Shown: one piece after another, positions 1 through 5,762 of the stretch
Position numbering within the stretch: position 1 is the stretch's first letter
How the letters are laid out: each line of letters begins with the position of its first letter
DNA from: Candidatus Neomicrothrix sp. UBA2110
GTDB taxonomy: Bacteria > Actinomycetota > Acidimicrobiia > Acidimicrobiales > Poriferisodalaceae
Direction of reading: 5' to 3'
Length of the DNA: 5,762 bases
Assembly: GCA_002331465.1 (NCBI GenBank)
Contig: DCYM01000181.1
Location: forward strand, 1 to 5,762
Translations under genes and position numbers: made by a program
Notes under the pieces: generated by a model
What the model was told of the DNA's origin: nothing
Databases searched by the model: none
What the model saw: the letters and a program-made list of their open reading frames with translations, nothing else

Positions 1-633
1 CACCATCGACATTCCAATTCCTTGACTGATCATCGGTTCTTGTAGATCTTCGATGCACCACGGTGATTCCGAACTCAAGTAGGCGCACCTGTGTTCTGCT
101 ATTTCCTGGTGTTGGGACTGAAACCTATGCCACACCGCGACCAGGATCTCTGCGGTACCGCTAAACGCTGTGTCGGGTAAAGGTAAGAGTTCTGCAGTTT
201 CAAAAATAGAAACCACCACATCTTCAAAAAGGTGTTGTTGAGTGCCCTGGTAAGCAACGAAATAGAAGGCTGCCTTTCCGGAACTACTGCGGCAGCGACG
301 TGTAATCGAACCCGTGGGAGGCTCCCCTTCAGGCCGGTTCGCATCGTCGAAAGAAGCGCACAACTCAAATTGTTTATCGACGTTTGCGGTTGTTGTTTGA
401 GTTGAGCTCGAAGAGGTCGTGGCTGCGGGCGAGACTGTTGTTGTGGGCGCCTCCAGCGGCTCAGCTTTCAGAGAATCAGGCGACAGCGAGTCAACCTCGT
501 TCTCCGCAGGTTCCGGCGCGTTGCCTGTTTGAGGCCTCAAATCTGCAGTAGTTGTTGATGCGACGCTCTGCCCAGAATCCGAGCAGGAGAGCAATAATGC
601 CCCTACTGCGACGAACTTCAGAACGACCCGCAC
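1..633 (-). CDS. putative secreted lipoprotein with Thr/Ser-rich linker, partial (C-terminus beyond window)
   Basis: Seen: reading the minus strand from GTG at 633 gives 211 uninterrupted codons to the left edge, so the 3' end is missing. The start is fixed by GGGAGG (641-646) seven bases upstream; an in-frame GTG at 654 is possible but has a poorer ribosome site. The protein opens with a short basic n-region (Arg2, Lys6), a hydrophobic stretch and a lipobox-like LLSC with Cys17, which implies cleavage by signal peptidase II and lipid anchoring outside the membrane. Residues 18-85 are a low-complexity tether rich in Thr, Ser, Pro and Glu, with TTT runs near 27, 64 and 80. From about residue 88 a folded domain begins, with four cysteines (92, 114, 183, 193) that could form disulfides. 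I recognise no family for this domain. The gene diverges from the DsrE-like gene. Lipoprotein nature is fairly sure; function is unknown. Confidence 0.75.
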   Translation of the reverse strand, partial: MRVVLKFVAVGALLLSCSDSGQSVASTTTADLRPQTGNAPEPAENEVDSLSPDSLKAEPLEAPTTTVSPAATTSSSSTQTTTANVDKQFELCASFDDANRPEGEPPTGSITRRCRSSSGKAAFYFVAYQGTQQHLFEDVVVSIFETAELLPLPDTAFSGTAEILVAVWHRFQSQHQEIAEHRCAYLSSESPWCIEDLQEPMISQGIGMSMV

Positions 634-720
634 AAGAGCGCCTCCCTGTTTCACGTTACTCGGGGTCGCCCGCACGCTATCTTCAGGAATCTCCTTAGAA
701 AGACGAAGGTGTGTGGTCCG
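634..720. other. divergent intergenic region
   Basis: These 87 bases separate the divergently read lipoprotein and DsrE-like genes and should hold promoters for both. No convincing -35/-10 pair is visible on either strand. GAAGG at 705-709 is the likely ribosome site for the plus-strand gene, with an 11-base spacer to its ATG. The heptamer GTTTCAC at 648-654 matches one arm of the inverted repeat at 5458-5483, but its partner arm is absent here. Confidence 0.45.
641..646 (-). promoter_or_regulatory. ribosome binding site of the lipoprotein gene
   Basis: On the minus strand this reads GGGAGG, a strong Shine-Dalgarno match, with a 7-base spacer to the GTG at 633. It decides the start in favour of 633 over the in-frame GTG at 654, and gives a signal peptide of normal length ending at Cys17. 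Confidence 0.7.
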
Positions 721-1113
721 ATGAGTAAACGCTATTTCGTGCAAATATCAACTGATCCTGACGTCGATCCGCGCAAGTGTGCTGTTGGCATGGCCTGTGC
801 TGCTCAAGCTGTGACCGATGGGCATTTCGTACACGTTTTCTTTGCTTCCCACGCGGTGAAGCTCCTGCAAGTCGCGTACATTGACGCCCTGGACGAAAAG
901 GTCTCACAGCCACCTGGACAATGTTCGGCGATGTTACACACGCTGATTAATGGAGCTGAGGGAATCTACTGTTCCACTGGCTCACAAGCTGTAGTCGGCG
1001 TGACTCCAGACAACGCGCATGAAGTTCTCGTCGGTGGCTACGAGCTCAACTGGAGTGGCCCTCCAGGGGTGGTGTCTCTCAGCAGTGAAGCCGATGTGGT
1101 TCTCACGTATTAA
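721..1113 (+). CDS. DsrE-like small protein
   Basis: A 130-residue soluble protein with the layout of the DsrE/DsrF-like fold. It has an N-terminal beta strand (residues 4-10), then a helix after PRKC whose stretch through residue 33 is Ala-rich, then a second strand (VHVFF, 37-41) leading into a helix. Further on comes an NGAEGIYCST segment (77-86) that matches the family pattern of a Gly-containing loop, a strand and a Cys near the active site. Family members include sulfur-carrier proteins of sulfur oxidation and tRNA thiolation, and many uncharacterised relatives. Cysteines lie at 20, 26, 68 and 84; Cys84 is the best candidate for the conserved position. I start at ATG 721; GTG at 709 is in frame, but then GAAGG would abut the start codon. 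The gene stands alone, divergent from the lipoprotein gene and convergent with the oxygenase operon. Its substrate is unknown, and sulfur transfer is only an inference. Confidence 0.6.
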   Translation: MSKRYFVQISTDPDVDPRKCAVGMACAAQAVTDGHFVHVFFASHAVKLLQVAYIDALDEKVSQPPGQCSAMLHTLINGAEGIYCSTGSQAVVGVTPDNAHEVLVGGYELNWSGPPGVVSLSSEADVVLTY

Positions 1114-1153
1114 CGCTGGGAAGGTTCCGGCCTCGTATCTTTTCAGGGGTCCG
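1114..1153. other. convergent gap without a recognisable terminator
   Basis: Forty bases separate the TAA of the DsrE-like gene from the TAA of the oxygenase beta gene on the opposite strand. I see no GC-rich stem followed by a T run on either strand, so termination here may be Rho-dependent or the two transcripts may overlap. Confidence 0.4.
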
Positions 1154-1639
1154 TTAGATGAGAAATGTGAGATTACGTTGGCCTACCTCTGCAGTTACCA
1201 ACTCAACCCATTTTGCGGACATCTGCAAAGTTCCATTGACACGGCGGAGGCGATACTGCGCGTGGCCTGGCCAGACCCGCAATTCTCCGGTTGACTGCGC
1301 GGCGATCTCATAAATAACAAAGTTAGCTTTCGTTGAAATTTCGTCATCGCCAAGGTCAGAAACCTCGATGTTTGAGATTATTCGGCGCATCGGTGAGAAC
1401 GGGAGCTGGGACAGCCGTTTTCCTGTTTTGAGTTGGCGTATGCGAGTCGCTACGCGAGTTCGATTGTCGTTCAGGTAAGACAGTTGCTCTGCAGGTTCAC
1501 CCACAATTCGCCCTGCCGGAACCCAGTAGTGGAAGTCGTCCGTAAGGAGCGCTTCCCACTCATCAAGTTGGAACTCATCAGCCAGTCGCGCTTCGCGATA
1601 CAAAAACGCCTCCACCTCCGCGTGTAGATCGCCGGCCAT
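1154..1639 (-). CDS. aromatic-ring-hydroxylating dioxygenase, beta (small) subunit
   Basis: A protein of 161 residues, a normal size for the family (about 160-190), with an NTF2/SnoaL-like cone fold. It has no metal centre of its own and packs against alpha subunits in the hexameric oxygenase. Visible family hallmarks, in order: an N-terminal helix FLYREARLADE followed by EWEALL and DDFHYWVP (roughly 11-42); a DNRTRVATRIRQL segment; LPFSPMRRIISNIEV in the middle; WPGHAQYRLRR; and a C-terminal strand ending NLTFLI. It follows the alpha gene directly: the alpha TGA shares its A with this ATG (TGATG), so the two are probably translationally coupled for 1:1 synthesis. A GTG one codon earlier (1640-1642) is an equally plausible start, with AGGAG nine bases upstream. 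The substrate is set mainly by the alpha subunit and cannot be read here. Confidence 0.93.
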   Translation of the reverse strand: MAGDLHAEVEAFLYREARLADEFQLDEWEALLTDDFHYWVPAGRIVGEPAEQLSYLNDNRTRVATRIRQLKTGKRLSQLPFSPMRRIISNIEVSDLGDDEISTKANFVIYEIAAQSTGELRVWPGHAQYRLRRVNGTLQMSAKWVELVTAEVGQRNLTFLI

Positions 1640-2916
1640 CACATCGACACGCTCCTGGTCATAACTTCGAGATAGCGGCGCCAGAAACCACGATTAGTGG
1701 TCTCATCTGAGGCGTCGCTTGATCGAGTACCCGTTTCGTCGACTTCCTCTCGGTGAAGACCCCGACTGAGGTCAATCCACCCACGATTTTGTTGAGCCCA
1801 CGATCGATGGGTTCCCGAGATTCCTAACTGGATGCGCTCCGCTGTGATTGCATCGTCACTGGTGATAAACGATGCAGGCCCAACTGCTGCTTCAGTCTGA
1901 CGTAAAAGTCGTTCATTGAAATCTTTTTCTACACCTTCGAATTGAACTGAGGTGTGCCGGTGGATCATCTCACCCGGTCCAAGAGGTTCCACCATGGCAA
2001 TAACTAATTCGCCCAGAAAGAGATTCGGAAATAGAAACGCGTGGGGAGGCCCCTCCCAAAGCATTTTCTCGGCTGATTCGACCCCAACTCGCGTAGCTAA
2101 CGCTTCGTAGTAGCCCTGGACCTTGTCTCGGGTAACCCCGAGCCATGAAAGCTCACTTTTGTAGCTTGGGCGAAAGTCAAGTTCAATGTGGCCGTTGCCG
2201 TGATCGACCGCCCGTGAACTACTGACAGCATCGCCGCCCACTGCCACCTCGTCGTAATACGTGTCCGTAGCAGCGGACATTGAGGCGTGCACGAAGCCAA
2301 CGTGATACCCGTCGCTGTCGCTTTCGGGCCACAACTTCCAGTTGGATTGAACCCGATGAGCGATCCAGCCCTTCGACAAATCGATTCTGCCGGTCGGGCT
2401 CAGATCGCAGAGTCGGTCTATCAGGTCATATCCCGCGGCCCCCAAGTGCTCGTCCAGAGGGCCCGCTGATCCGTCAAGATTGACGAACACGAAGCCACGG
2501 TAACTGTCTATTTGCCCGGCCCGATCCAACCCGAGTTGTTCCTTTGGATTGGTGTAGCCATCAGGAAATGGGATCGCCCGTACAGCGCCATCGAGACCGA
2601 AACGCCAGTTGTGATAGGTGCACTGAAAGAAGGAACTATTTCCTTGATGTTCCCAACACAGAGTAGTTCCGCGATGGGCGCACCTGTTGGCTAAGACATT
2701 GACTGAATCATCGTGTTCGCGAACCATGATCACGGACTCGTTTCCCAGTTGACGCGTTACCCAATCGCCTTGAAGTTTTATTTCTGACTCATGCCCCACA
2801 AAAACCCATCCTCGGATAAAGATCCGATCCATTTCTTCTACAAACGCGTCGGGGTCGTGCAACAGGCTGGCGTGGATACGATCGCCCTGGACAAGTTGCT
2901 GGTAATCAATCGCCAT
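1639..2916 (-). CDS. Rieske aromatic-ring-hydroxylating dioxygenase, alpha (large) subunit
   Basis: The catalytic subunit of a Rieske non-heme iron oxygenase, 425 residues from this ATG. The Rieske [2Fe-2S] site is CxH-X17-CxxH (Cys79, His81, Cys99, His102). The mononuclear iron site is DGYHVGFVH, giving His205 and His210 as ligands and Asp202 as the bridging acid. The third ligand is probably one of Asp354/Asp355, just before ERIQLG. The ESDSDGYH spacing, the C-terminal WIDLSRGLHREEVDETG segment and the terminal FWRRYLEVM place it near the benzoate, anthranilate and salicylate-type enzymes, which use NAD(P)H-derived electrons and O2 to hydroxylate an aromatic ring. No reductase or ferredoxin gene is in the window. 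The start is uncertain: homologous sequence begins at this ATG, but it has no Shine-Dalgarno, whereas a TTG at 2979 has AAAGGAG upstream and would add 21 Arg-rich residues. It lies in an operon after the CoA-transferase and overlaps the beta gene. Confidence 0.94.
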   Translation of the reverse strand: MAIDYQQLVQGDRIHASLLHDPDAFVEEMDRIFIRGWVFVGHESEIKLQGDWVTRQLGNESVIMVREHDDSVNVLANRCAHRGTTLCWEHQGNSSFFQCTYHNWRFGLDGAVRAIPFPDGYTNPKEQLGLDRAGQIDSYRGFVFVNLDGSAGPLDEHLGAAGYDLIDRLCDLSPTGRIDLSKGWIAHRVQSNWKLWPESDSDGYHVGFVHASMSAATDTYYDEVAVGGDAVSSSRAVDHGNGHIELDFRPSYKSELSWLGVTRDKVQGYYEALATRVGVESAEKMLWEGPPHAFLFPNLFLGELVIAMVEPLGPGEMIHRHTSVQFEGVEKDFNERLLRQTEAAVGPASFITSDDAITAERIQLGISGTHRSWAQQNRGWIDLSRGLHREEVDETGTRSSDASDETTNRGFWRRYLEVMTRSVSM

Positions 2917-2990
2917 GAGGGCATTGTTGCACGAGCCTCGAGATCTAGCACAAACCCTGCGCCGAATTGCCTTTACCAACGAGGTTTCAG

Positions 2991-2997
2991 CTCCTTT
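2991..2997 (-). promoter_or_regulatory. strong Shine-Dalgarno ahead of the alpha-subunit gene
   Basis: On the minus strand this reads AAAGGAG, just after the CoA-transferase stop (3010-3012). The only in-frame start at usable distance is TTG at 2979, 11 bases downstream. The family-typical ATG at 2916 is 74 bases away, too far for direct use. It therefore argues for the longer alpha-subunit form, or for a start I cannot resolve by eye. Confidence 0.5.
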
Positions 2998-3009
2998 CGA
3001 CGGCGCTTT

Positions 3010-5427
3010 CTATTCGAGGGCTTCGGCGATCGCTATCTCGCTGATCCGGTCAACGTCGTAGCCGAGGATGCCCTCCATCACCTCAAAGGCGTGGTGCCCA
3101 ACCGGCGGACCGGAATCAGTCACTCGTCCCGGAGTGCGCGACAACCTGGCCCGCACTCCCTCCACAACCGTCGTGCCATGGGTCGGATGAGCGACCTCAA
3201 CGAAATGCCCCAAGTGCGCTAGTTGGGGATCGGTGGCCGCTTCGGGCGCGTTTTGCACCCGGTAGGCGGCGACTCCCGCTGCTGTGAGTTGCTCGGCAAC
3301 TTCATCAGCGTCCTGCGCTGATGTCCACGTCTCAATGGCAGCGTCTATTTCGTCAACGTTCTGCCTGCGGGCTGCGCCGTCAAGATCTGCCATTTCTGGT
3401 GTACCAATCAAGTGCGCCAACGCAACCCAGTCCGTATCATCCACGCAAGCCACCGCTACCCAACTGTCGTCGCCCGCCGAGCGATACACCCCATGGGGTA
3501 CAGCAATCAGGTCCGTATTGCCTGTCCGGCTGACAGCTGCACCATTGGCAAACCACTCCAGAAGTGCTGGCGTCAGAAAATGGGTGGCAGCTTCGGCCTG
3601 GGAAAAGTCGAGAATCTGCCCTCCACCGCCCCGACGGCGGTGGTCGAGGGCCGACAACACTGCAGCAATGCCGAATCTCGGAGCCACATAATCGGTGTAG
3701 GCCGAGAACGGACCAGCGGGCAATCGATCGACCCAACCGGTCAGGTCGTAGAAGCCCGTAATAGCTGCCCCCATCGTACCGATCCCGGCAAAAGCGGCGA
3801 GTGGGCCGGTCTGTCCCATGATGCTCGAATGGATGGCGATCAAATCCGGATTGAGCTCTCGAAGGGTGGCATCGTCAAGTCCGAACCGGGCCATCACACC
3901 TGGAGCGAATGATTCGGTCAGCACATCAGCCCAGCGGACCAGATCCTTGACGACACCCAAGCCTTCGGGTTTCGATAGGTCCAACGCGATCGAAAGTTTG
4001 CCGCACGCCATGTTGTTATAAATCGCCGAATTTTCTGTTCCGGCCTCATCATCTACGAACGGGCCAACGGTTCGGCCGACGTCGATGGACGTCGATGACT
4101 CGACTCGAACCACGGTGGCGCCAAAGTCAGCCAAGAACCGGGTCATCAACGGGCCCGCCACCGCCCAGCAAAAGTCCAGGACCTTCAACCCAGCTAACGG
4201 CGGTTCCACGCTACCCTCCTCGCTGCTCGGCAGTCGACGCGTGGTTCTCTCATCCGATGTTGGTAGCTCATCCATAAGCGACTGGTGCTCACCAACATGA
4301 GGGGGACGACTCAGCGAGCGCAGCCCAGCTCGGTCGCTCACCACGAAGGCACCTGGGAACCGCACCACTTCACCGCCTCCAAGGTCGACGTCGTCCCAGA
4401 ACCCTCGAGCAGCCATTTGCTCAGATGCGGCAACCTCGTCGATCGTGCTGATGGGCGCGATAAGAAGCTTTCGTTGAATCGCACCCTCAAGCAGCTCAAC
4501 TTTGGTTTTTGATGAAGTGAACGTTTCCACTACCTGGCGAACCCGGTCATACTCCTCTTGCGGTTCGATTCCCTCATCGAGAAGCACGGCGTAGTCAATC
4601 CAGTCTTTGTCCCTGGTGCCTTCGTCGCAGAAACCTTCCTCATAAACCCACTCCATCAGCCGCCGGGTGAACACCCCGAGCGATGCGCCGAACAGGAAGG
4701 CGATGGTGACATGTCCATCGCTGGCAGGCCAGACGATACGAAATTGAAGTCCGCCATAGCTTCCCCCGCCAGCGGCTCGTTTGCTCGGTGTGCCGCCGAT
4801 CGCCTCGGCGAGAATGGCGCTCTGCGTTGCCTCCATCGATGCAAGTTGGGCCGAGATCGACACATGTTGACCCAAACCGGATCGATGCCGCTCCCACAAC
4901 GCCACCAGAGCGGCATCGGCAGCCTCGCCACCGGCATGTAACCAGGCTTGTGGTGAACTGACACGGACCGGCGGCCGGTCGACATCGCCGGCCACATGGA
5001 GCGCACCAGATGAGGCCCAGACCGTGAGTTCGGTAGCGGGCCAGTCGGACCGAGGCCCGTCATCGCCGTATCCAGAGATCGTGACGGTCACCAACCGGGG
5101 GTTCGCGGCTCGAAATGAGTCGAGGTCAGCGCCTGTTGATCCCGTGTCGATCACGATGTCGGCGCTCATCACGAGGCGGTCCAGGTCAGCGCGGCCAGCA
5201 TCGGTGTTCGTATCGATGACCACGCTGCGTTTACCCCGGTTGTACGACCAATGCCACAAAGACCGTTCCGGATCAGGTTCGCCTCCTGCATACGGCGGGC
5301 GGTGGCGGCTACTCACTCCACCTGGCGGCTCGACCGCGATGACGTCAGCACCGAGCTGAGCAAGAATGAACCCAGCGAGTTGCCCGCGTTCGTCGGTCAA
5401 ATCAAGCACGCGATACGGGGTCAGCAC
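3010..5427 (-). CDS. tandem (fused) class III CoA-transferase, CaiB/BaiF family
   Basis: A protein of 805 residues, about twice the usual 380-430, made of two CaiB/BaiF repeats. Repeat 1 (about 2-380) opens with YRVLDLTDERGQLAG and LGADVIAVEPP. Repeat 2 (about 410-785) opens with LAGLKVLDFCWAVAGP and FGATVVRVE. A charged linker (about 386-408) joins them. The family moves CoA from an acyl-CoA to a free acid through a catalytic-Asp anhydride, normally as an interlocked dimer. Counting 25 residues back from the conserved GxGQ glutamine, repeat 2 has Asp579 (AYTDYVAPRF), as in formyl-CoA transferase, but repeat 1 has Trp162 and no nearby Asp. Repeat 1 thus looks catalytically silent. GTG 5427 gives the family-typical MLTPYRVLDL start; TTG 5433 is an alternative with GGGG seven bases upstream. 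First gene of the operon, 93 bases before the alpha ATG, it probably activates or exchanges CoA on an organic acid. The substrate is unknown, and a racemase-like role is less likely. Confidence 0.92.
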   Translation of the reverse strand: MLTPYRVLDLTDERGQLAGFILAQLGADVIAVEPPGGVSSRHRPPYAGGEPDPERSLWHWSYNRGKRSVVIDTNTDAGRADLDRLVMSADIVIDTGSTGADLDSFRAANPRLVTVTISGYGDDGPRSDWPATELTVWASSGALHVAGDVDRPPVRVSSPQAWLHAGGEAADAALVALWERHRSGLGQHVSISAQLASMEATQSAILAEAIGGTPSKRAAGGGSYGGLQFRIVWPASDGHVTIAFLFGASLGVFTRRLMEWVYEEGFCDEGTRDKDWIDYAVLLDEGIEPQEEYDRVRQVVETFTSSKTKVELLEGAIQRKLLIAPISTIDEVAASEQMAARGFWDDVDLGGGEVVRFPGAFVVSDRAGLRSLSRPPHVGEHQSLMDELPTSDERTTRRLPSSEEGSVEPPLAGLKVLDFCWAVAGPLMTRFLADFGATVVRVESSTSIDVGRTVGPFVDDEAGTENSAIYNNMACGKLSIALDLSKPEGLGVVKDLVRWADVLTESFAPGVMARFGLDDATLRELNPDLIAIHSSIMGQTGPLAAFAGIGTMGAAITGFYDLTGWVDRLPAGPFSAYTDYVAPRFGIAAVLSALDHRRRGGGGQILDFSQAEAATHFLTPALLEWFANGAAVSRTGNTDLIAVPHGVYRSAGDDSWVAVACVDDTDWVALAHLIGTPEMADLDGAARRQNVDEIDAAIETWTSAQDADEVAEQLTAAGVAAYRVQNAPEAATDPQLAHLGHFVEVAHPTHGTTVVEGVRARLSRTPGRVTDSGPPVGHHAFEVMEGILGYDVDRISEIAIAEALE

Positions 5428-5762
5428 CCCCAAACCGTATCCCCATCCTCTGCCGCGGTTTCACAGCCGGCAGATCGTGAAACTATCTACAACAAGCTCG
5501 ATCTCTCAGCGACCTGCCACGTGGAGGAAATCAGGCAACGAACCAGCAGCGGGCCCACCGATTAGCACCAACCCTCTTTGAGACCTTCCCGCTCAGTACG
5601 GAGCGACCTCTGTCTCGGTCCAATCATCAACCTCGCCAGAACACTCTCAAAGATCCTTCACCGGGCACCTATGCGGGAGCGTGCGACACAGTGCGGCCAA
5701 ACCGCTGATTTTTGGACTCTGAAAGGACAGTGACCTGAGCTTTTGTGGTGTCGGAGGGGGGG
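5428..5762. other. upstream region of the operon, no supported gene
   Basis: Apart from the inverted repeat, these 335 bases hold nothing I can assign. Plus-strand open frames to about 5581 are extensions of shadows over the CoA-transferase and look non-coding. All three minus frames are open from the right edge for about 30-37 codons before stops near 5645-5675, so the C-terminus of a gene entering from the right cannot be excluded. CCACGTGG (5517-5524) is an 8-bp palindrome of unclear meaning. The last seven bases are all G. Confidence 0.4.
5458..5483. promoter_or_regulatory. inverted repeat, candidate operator of the CoA-transferase/oxygenase operon
   Basis: Perfect 7-bp arms GTTTCAC (5458-5464) and GTGAAAC (5477-5483) flank a 12-base spacer, so arm centres are 19 bases apart, about two helical turns. 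It lies 30 bases upstream of the CoA-transferase GTG in the otherwise gene-free leader. Placement and spacing suit a dimeric regulator; a weak mRNA hairpin is the alternative. TAGATA on the minus strand (5484-5489) abuts it and resembles a -10 element, but no good -35 is present. No regulator gene is in the window. Confidence 0.45.

Noticed and set aside
99..368. Minus-strand 89-codon frame overlapping the left-edge gene
   Set aside because: It is a shadow of the longer lipoprotein frame, which has a ribosome site, lipobox and coherent composition.
2791..3222. Plus-strand open frame of 143 codons spanning the alpha/CoA-transferase junction
   Set aside because: It lies antisense to two well-supported genes and resembles no recognisable protein.
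3412..3912. Plus-strand open frame of 166 codons antisense to the CoA-transferase
   Set aside because: Its Arg/Ser/Pro-rich translation is typical of the antisense of a GC-rich gene, and repeat 2 of the CoA-transferase explains the region.
4558..5063. Open frames on both strands within CoA-transferase repeat 1
   Set aside because: All are out-of-frame shadows; the repeat 1 sequence is continuous and family-like through this stretch.
5517..5524. CCACGTGG palindrome
   Set aside because: An 8-bp palindrome alone is expected by chance fairly often, and flanking bases do not extend the symmetry.
5251..5581. Plus-strand open frames extending into the operon leader
   Set aside because: They begin inside the CoA-transferase antisense, have no good ribosome site and give no recognisable protein.
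5721..5762. Possible plus-strand gene start after GAAAGGA near the right edge
   Set aside because: The nearest GTG (5730) hits a stop after two codons, and GTG/TTG candidates at 5743-5748 leave too little sequence to judge; the terminal G run also reduces trust.

Overview
The window looks like chromosomal DNA from a high-to-moderate GC bacterium, most likely an actinobacterium. The clues are GTG/TTG start codons, a tandem CaiB/BaiF CoA-transferase of a kind common in actinobacteria, and a Thr/Ser/Pro-rich linker behind a lipobox in a secreted protein. The Thr-rich linker is reminiscent of Acidimicrobiia, but that placement is inference. No RNA genes, CRISPR arrays, insertion sequences or phage genes were seen.

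Layout, left to right. (1) Bases 1-633, minus strand: the N-terminal 211 codons of a lipoprotein gene that runs off the left edge. It is easily missed because its stop lies outside the window and it starts at a GTG. (2) Bases 634-720: a short divergent intergenic region. (3) Bases 721-1113, plus strand: a small DsrE-like protein. (4) Bases 1114-1153: a short convergent gap with no convincing terminator. (5) Bases 1154-5427, minus strand: a three-gene operon. Its transcription order is an 805-residue tandem class III CoA-transferase, then a Rieske ring-hydroxylating oxygenase alpha subunit, then its beta subunit, with the alpha stop overlapping the beta start. (6) Bases 5428-5762: upstream leader with no supported gene. 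It carries a perfect 7-bp inverted repeat (GTTTCAC-N12-GTGAAAC) just upstream of the operon's first start codon.

How the genes may work together. Alpha and beta should form a heteromeric oxygenase of the benzoate/anthranilate/salicylate type, which adds O2 to an aromatic (often carboxylated) substrate. No ferredoxin or reductase is in the window, so electrons must come from elsewhere. The CoA-transferase transcribed first would move CoA between acids. This suggests a catabolic route for an organic or aromatic acid in which CoA transfer and ring oxidation are co-expressed; the substrate cannot be read from sequence. In the CoA-transferase only the C-terminal repeat has an aspartate at the expected catalytic position, so the protein looks like an asymmetric fused pseudo-dimer.
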